Positions 59,015-64,000 of a stretch of 64,000 nt of DNA are shown here, in pieces. Origin of the DNA: Wyeomyia smithii (Eukaryota > Arthropoda > Insecta > Diptera > Culicidae); NCBI RefSeq assembly GCF_029784165.1, contig NC_073694.1:163692342-163756341 (forward strand), given 5' to 3'. The notes under the pieces were generated by a model. It ran no database searches. It was given only the letters and a program-made list of their open reading frames with translations, and was not told the DNA's origin. A program made the position numbers and the translations under genes. Within the stretch, counting starts at the first letter, position 1. Every line of letters starts with the position of its first letter.

Positions 59015-62000
59015 TTTCTTCATCTATAGTTTATTTGACACGGCACAAATACAATTTAATGTTTAACGGCGCCAATTATATCTGGTAGCTTACTTTCTAA
59101 AGTATTTTAATAACTAAAAGCAAATTTTTTATCCTCACTGCCGACTACGAGCTGAAACTAAATCTAACTTAAAGCTAGAATGTTTTGCATTAAAGGCACT
59201 GATTTGTTGTTTGATGGTTTTCCATCGCCATAGGTAAGCAGCATATTGAATATGTTCCGCTGCTGGGCCAAGATATTACGGACTGGCATATTGGGTTGTC
59301 TCCCTCGGGACCTGAGAGTATCGTGCGGGTCTAGTTGCTGTTTCCGAGTCCGGGGTCTTAACGTGTTCTTGTCGTTTGGTTAGATGTAGGCGGAAGGGAA
59401 TAGGATTAAACTGGGGCGTGGATGGATTTCAGGAAAACGTATATAAGGGACATGTAGGATAGGTCACGGCTCGCCAAGACATCACGAACAGGAACAGCCG
59501 GCTGCCTACTTTCGGCCTGCAGGGAAGCTATTAATTTAGACCTGGCGTCACGGTGTACAGGGCATGACCAAACCACATGCTCTTTGTCGTGATAACCCTC
59601 ACCACAGGCACAGATACCACTTTCCCCGAGCCCAACACGACGGAGATGCGCGTCAAATCTATAGTGATTGGACATAAGCCGGGACATCACGCAAATGAAA
59701 TCCCGACCTACATCCAACCCCTTGAACCACGGGTTCGTCGATACTTTGGGGATTATGGAATGTAACCACCTTCCCAATTCCCCTCTGGTCCAAGCATTTT
59801 GCCAACTGATGATCGTATTCTGACGCACAAGTGCGAAAAATTCATTAAAAGCAATTGGTCTTTCATACATATCACCGTTTGTTGCGCCCACCTTAGCCAA
59901 AGAGTCCGCTTTCTCATTGCCCGATATCGAGCAGTGAGAAGGGACCCACGCTAAGGTAATCTGAAACGATTTTTCGGATAAAGCACTCAGATGTTCCCGT
60001 ATTTTCCCCAGGAAATACGGAGAGTGCTTAACATCTTTCATCGATCGGAGAGCCTCAATGGAACTGAGACTGTCCGTAAAGATGAAATAATGGTCCGTGG
60101 GCATTTTTTCGATAATCCCTAGGGTGTACTTAATTGCAGCCAATTCTGCGACGTAAACAGAAGCAGGATTATCGAGCTTATGGGAGACGGTTAAATTGCT
60201 ATTGAAAATACCGAAGCCAGTGGACCCATCAAGAAGTGATCCGTCAGTGTAGAACATATTGTTGCAGTTGATGTTTCGATATTTATTGGAAAAAATTTTG
60301 GGGATCTGCTGCACGCGTAAATGATCCGGGATTCCACGAGTTTCTTCTATCATGGATGTATCGAAAAACACAGTAGAATCAGAAGTATTTGATAAGTCGA
60401 CACGATTTGGAATATTCGAAGAAGGGTTAATATTTTGGGACATGTGATGGAAATACAATGTCATAAAACGGGTTTGAGAATTAAGTTCGATTAACCTTTC
60501 AAAATTTTCAATCACGGAACGGTTCAAGACCTCACATTTGATAAGAATACGAGAAGACAGGCTCCAGAAGCGGTTTTTCAATGGTAGTACTCCAGCTAAG
60601 ACCTCCAAACTCATCGTATGGGTCGACTGCAACGATATTGTATTCGCTCCAGTTTGATCAGATGTGTGTTTGCTGCGGAGCGGAAGCAGAAACACCCGTA
60701 TTCAATTACAGACAATATCGTTGTTTGGTAAAGCCTTATAAGGTCTCCTGGATGGGCTCCCCACCATTGTCCGGTTATTGTACGAAGAAAATTCACTCTT
60801 TGTTGACATTTTTTCATCAGATACCTCACGTGACAACCCCAGGTGCCTTAAGAGTCGAACCAGATACCAAGATATTTGTGTACCAAAACCTGAGAAATCG
60901 TTTTACCCATTAATTGTGTTTGAAGCTGAGCAGGTTCATGCTTCCTAGAAAAAACTACTATCTCAGTCTTCTCCGGAGAGAATTCGATACCTAGCTGTAA
61001 AGCCCAAGCAGACAAATTGTCCAAGGTATCTTGCAATGGTCCTTGCAAATCGGCAGCTTTGGCTCCTGTAACAGAGATTACACTGTCGTCTGCAAGTTGT
61101 CTTATCGTGCATGAATTTGCCAGACATTCGTCGATGTCATTTACATAAAAGTTGTAAAGAAGGGGGCTTAAACATGAGCCCTGGGGAAGACCCATGTAGC
61201 TAATGCGAAAAGTTGCCAAATCGCCGTGCGTAAAATGCATGTGCTTTTCGGACAACAAATTGTGCAAAAAATTGTTTAAAATTGGAGAAAATCCTTGTCG
61301 GTGAAGTTTGCCCGAAAGAATGTCAATAGAAACGGAATCAAAAGCCCCCTTAATGTCCAAGAACGCAGACGCCATTTGTTCTTTGCGAGCATACGCCAGC
61401 TGAATATCTGTTGAAAGCAGCGCAAGACAATCATTCGTCCCTTTGGCACGGCGGAAGCCAAATTGAGTATCCGATAGTAGGCCGTTTGATTCGACCCAAT
61501 GGTCTAAACGATGGAGTATCATTTTTTCCATCAATTTCCGGATACAGGATAGCATTGCAATCGGCCTATAAGAGTTGTGATCAGAAGCTGGTTTCCCTGG
61601 TTTTTGGATGGCGATCACCTTCACTTGCCTCCAATCCTGCGGTACAATATTTTGCTCCAGGAACTTATGGAACAAGTTCAACAAGCGCCTCTTGGCATTT
61701 CCGGGTAGATTCTTCAACAAGTTGAATTTGATTCTATCTAACCCAGGCGCGTTATTGTTACAGGACAGGAGGGCAACTGAAAATTCTGCCATCGTAAAAG
61801 GTGATTCTATCGCGTCGTGGCCCGGAGACGCATCACGAACATTATTTTGCTCAGGAACAGAGTCCGGACATACTTTCCTGGCAAAATCAAATATCCACCT
61901 ACTTGAAGACTCCTCGCTTTCGTTGACCGTTACGCGATTCCGCATTCTTCGGGCTGTGTTCCAAAGAGTGCTCATCGATGTCTCCCTCGACGTCTCGTTT

Positions 62001-62154
62001 ACGAACCGACGCCAATATCCGCGTTTCTTTGCTTTAGCCAAGCTTTTAAGCTTTGTATCAAGCTCCGAATACCGTAAATAGTCGCCAGGTATACCTCCCT
62101 TCTGGTAGGCCAAAAACGCGTCGGATCTTTGCGTGTAGACATCGGAGCACTCTT
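59015..62154 (-). mobile_element. I-clade element copy 2 (left palindrome arm plus spacer), 3' half
   Basis: Runs on the minus strand from the ECSDVY region (62154) to a poly-A tail (poly-T at 59009-59020). It contains RT, RNase H and a ~390-bp 3' UTR. The 5' half (ORF1, endonuclease) is absent. From 61973 inward to 60118 it is the exact mirror of 62145-64000. Confidence 0.9.
59406..62154 (-). pseudogene. I-clade ORF2 3' half, copy 2: reverse transcriptase and RNase H, one stop and one frameshift
   Basis: RT motifs on the minus strand: NNAPGLDRIKFN (~61745), SYRPIAMLS (~61575), QFGFRRAKGTND (~61465), AFLDIKGAFDS (~61350, first catalytic Asp), MGLPQGSCLSPLLYNF (~61195) and LADDSV (~61095, catalytic Asp pair with Leu instead of the common Tyr). 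A TAA interrupts the frame at 60848-60850 after GIWFDS, and a frameshift lies near 60640. The RNase H follows (60695-59406) with YTDGS, AELAAIKY, FTDSLSS and GNEKADSLAK, so all four acidic residues are present. A C-terminal CX1C…H…C motif (CACGEGYHDKEHVVWSC) is also seen. Presence of RNase H supports the I clade. Confidence 0.92.
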
Positions 62155-64000
62155 TGGAACACAGCACGAAGAATGCGGAATCGCGTAACGGTCAACGAAA
62201 GCGAGGAGTCTTCAAGTAGGTGGATATTTGATTTTGCCAGGAAAGTATGTCCGGACTCTGTTCCTGAGCAAAATAATGTTCGTGATGCGTCTCCGGGCCA
62301 CGACGCGATAGAATCACCTTTTACGATGGCAGAATTTTCAGTTGCCCTCCTGTCCTGTAACAATAACGCGCCTGGGTTAGATAGAATCAAATTGAACTTG
62401 TTGAAGAATCTACCCGGAAATGCCAAGAGGCGCTTGTTGAACTTGCTCCATAAGTTCCTGGAGCAAAACATTGTACCGCAGGATTGGAGGCAAGTGAAGG
62501 TGATCGCCATCCAAAAACCAGGGAAACCAGCTTCTGATCACAACTCTTATAGGCCGATTGCAATGCTATCCTGTATCCGGAAATTGATGGAAAAAATGAT
62601 ACTCCATCGTTTAGACCATTGGGTCGAATCAAACGGCCTACTATCGGATACTCAATTTGGCTTCCGCCGTGCCAAAGGGACGAATGATTGTCTTGCGCTG
62701 CTTTCAACAGATATTCAGCTGGCGTATGCTCGCAAAGAACAAATGGCGTCTGCGTTCTTGGACATTAAGGGGGCTTTTGATTCCGTTTCTATTGACATTC
62801 TTTCGGGCAAACTTCACCGACAAGGATTTTCTCCAATTTTAAACAATTTTTTGCACAATTTGTTGTCCGAAAAGCACATGCATTTTACGCACGGCGATTT
62901 GGCAACTTTTCGCATTAGCTACATGGGTCTTCCCCAGGGCTCATGTTTAAGCCCCCTTCTTTACAACTTTTATGTAAATGACATCGACGAATGTCTGGCA
63001 AATTCATGCACGATAAGACAACTTGCAGACGACAGTGTAATCTCTGTTACAGGAGCCAAAGCTGCCGATTTGCAAGGACCATTGCAAGATACCTTGGACA
63101 ATTTGTCTGCTTGGGCTTTACAGCTAGGTATCGAATTCTCTCCGGAGAAGACTGAGATAGTAGTTTTTTCTAGGAAGCATGAACCTGCTCAGCTTCAAAC
63201 ACAATTAATGGGTAAAACGATTTCTCAGGTTTTGGTACACAAATATCTTGGTATCTGGTTCGACTCTTAAGGCACCTGGGGTTGTCACGTGAGGTATCTG
63301 ATGAAAAAATGTCAACAAAGAGTGAATTTTCTTCGTACAATAACCGGACAATGGTGGGGAGCCCATCCAGGAGACCTTATAAGGCTTTACCAAACAACGA
63401 TATTGTCTGTAATTGAATACGGGTGTTTCTGCTTCCGCTCCGCAGCAAACACACATCTGATCAAACTGGAGCGAATACAATATCGTTGCAGTCGACCCAT
63501 ACGATGAGTTTGGAGGTCTTAGCTGGAGTACTACCATTGAAAAACCGCTTCTGGAGCCTGTCTTCTCGTATTCTTATCAAATGTGAGGTCTTGAACCGTT
63601 CCGTGATTGAAAATTTTGAAAGGTTAATCGAACTTAATTCTCAAACCCGTTTTATGACATTGTATTTCCATCACATGTCCCAAAATATTAACCCTTCTTC
63701 GAATATTCCAAATCGTGTCGACTTATCAAATACTTCTGATTCTACTGTGTTTTTCGATACATCCATGATAGAAGAAACTCGTGGAATCCCGGATCATTTA
63801 CGCGTGCAGCAGATCCCCAAAATTTTTTCCAATAAATATCGAAACATCAACTGCAACAATATGTTCTACACTGACGGATCACTTCTTGATGGGTCCACTG
63901 GCTTCGGTATTTTCAATAGCAATTTAACCGTCTCCCATAAGCTCGATAATCCTGCTTCTGTTTACGTCGCAGAATTGGCTGCAATTAAGTACACCCTAGG
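62145..64000 (+). mobile_element. I-clade element copy 3 (right palindrome arm), continues beyond the window
   Basis: The plus-strand mirror of copy 2, starting within the linker before the RT (STLWNTARR) and running through the RT into the RNase H. The 3' end is outside the window. Confidence 0.92.
62145..64000 (+). pseudogene. I-clade ORF2 3' half, copy 3, with the same defects as copy 2
   Basis: RT motifs are as in copy 2 (QFGFRRAKGTND near 62655, FLDIKGAFDS near 62760, LADDSV near 63023). The same TAA stop follows GIWFDS at 63268-63270, and the same frameshift occurs near 63475-63510. The RNase H frame then stays open to the window edge, with YTDGS near 63870 and AELAAIKY near 63975. Residue differences from copy 2 include RIKL for RIKF and LLHKF for LFHKF. 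An apparent start upstream (62053) is the antisense of copy 2 and is not real. Confidence 0.9.

Larger units (their letters stand above)
60118..64000. repeat. Large palindrome: arms of at least 1856 bp, 171-bp spacer
   Basis: The left arm is 60118-61973, the spacer 61974-62144 and the right arm 62145-64000 (cut by the window end). Arm lengths match with no net indel. At least four substitutions occur in the ~350 bp next to the spacer (for example GCCCG/GCACG, AAATTC/AAATTG, TTGTTCC/TTGCTCC), while the outer ~1.5 kb looked identical wherever I compared it. Both arms lie in the same I-clade family. Confidence 0.95.

Noticed and set aside
62053..62160. Apparent N-terminal extension of the plus-strand I-clade frame in copy 3
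   Set aside because: This part is the antisense of copy 2 across the palindrome spacer, not native sequence.

Overview
The window looks like intergenic heterochromatin-like DNA from a mosquito, most likely an Aedes-type culicine. This is an inference. It rests on the mix of non-LTR retrotransposon families (a Juan-like Jockey element, a MosquI-like I-clade element, an R1-clade element, RTE remnants), on short introns with GT..AG borders, and on a very high load of small terminal-inverted-repeat (TIR) elements. No bacterial genes, rRNA, confident tRNA or CRISPR arrays are visible, and no viral insertion was recognised.

Layout. 0-5 kb: a 1.8-kb hAT-type element with an exact 8-bp target duplication, then a decayed Juan-like fragment split by a 1.1-kb element with perfect 24-bp TIRs. 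5.4-6.1 kb: part of a host-like multi-exon gene on the minus strand. 7-19 kb: small MITEs (hAT-like, Harbinger-like), an alternating A/B tandem repeat, and a 3-kb Juan-like element inserted into that repeat with a 9-bp target duplication. 19-22 kb: a broken non-LTR element ending in AAAT repeats. 23-27 kb: mariner remnants and a pogo/Tigger-type element with TA duplications. 28.4-29.6 kb: two divergent, unidentified ORFs. 29.9-31.9 kb: an RTE remnant and a foldback element. 32.8-38.2 kb: a near-identical 2.69-kb tandem duplication, each copy with a possible small secreted-peptide gene. 37.7-41.0 kb: a long-inverted-repeat element with a DDE-like transposase core and a nested hAT MITE. 45-49 kb: a pogo-like remnant and another TIR element. 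49.3-53.9 kb: a Juan-like fragment, then an R1-clade element (841-codon open frame) lying inside a (TA)n microsatellite. 54-64 kb: three pieces of one I-clade family, two of which form a large palindrome (arms of at least 1856 bp, 171-bp spacer) that runs off the window end.

Most coding sequence here serves transposition: RNA-binding ORF1, APE endonuclease, reverse transcriptase and RNase H, or DDE transposases. Nearly all copies are broken by stops, frameshifts or truncation. The strongest structural observations are the I-element palindrome with a microhomology junction and shared defects, the R1-type insertion in (TA)n, the recent tandem duplication, and the long-TIR element with its DDE-like core. 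Gene names are given only as family-level calls.
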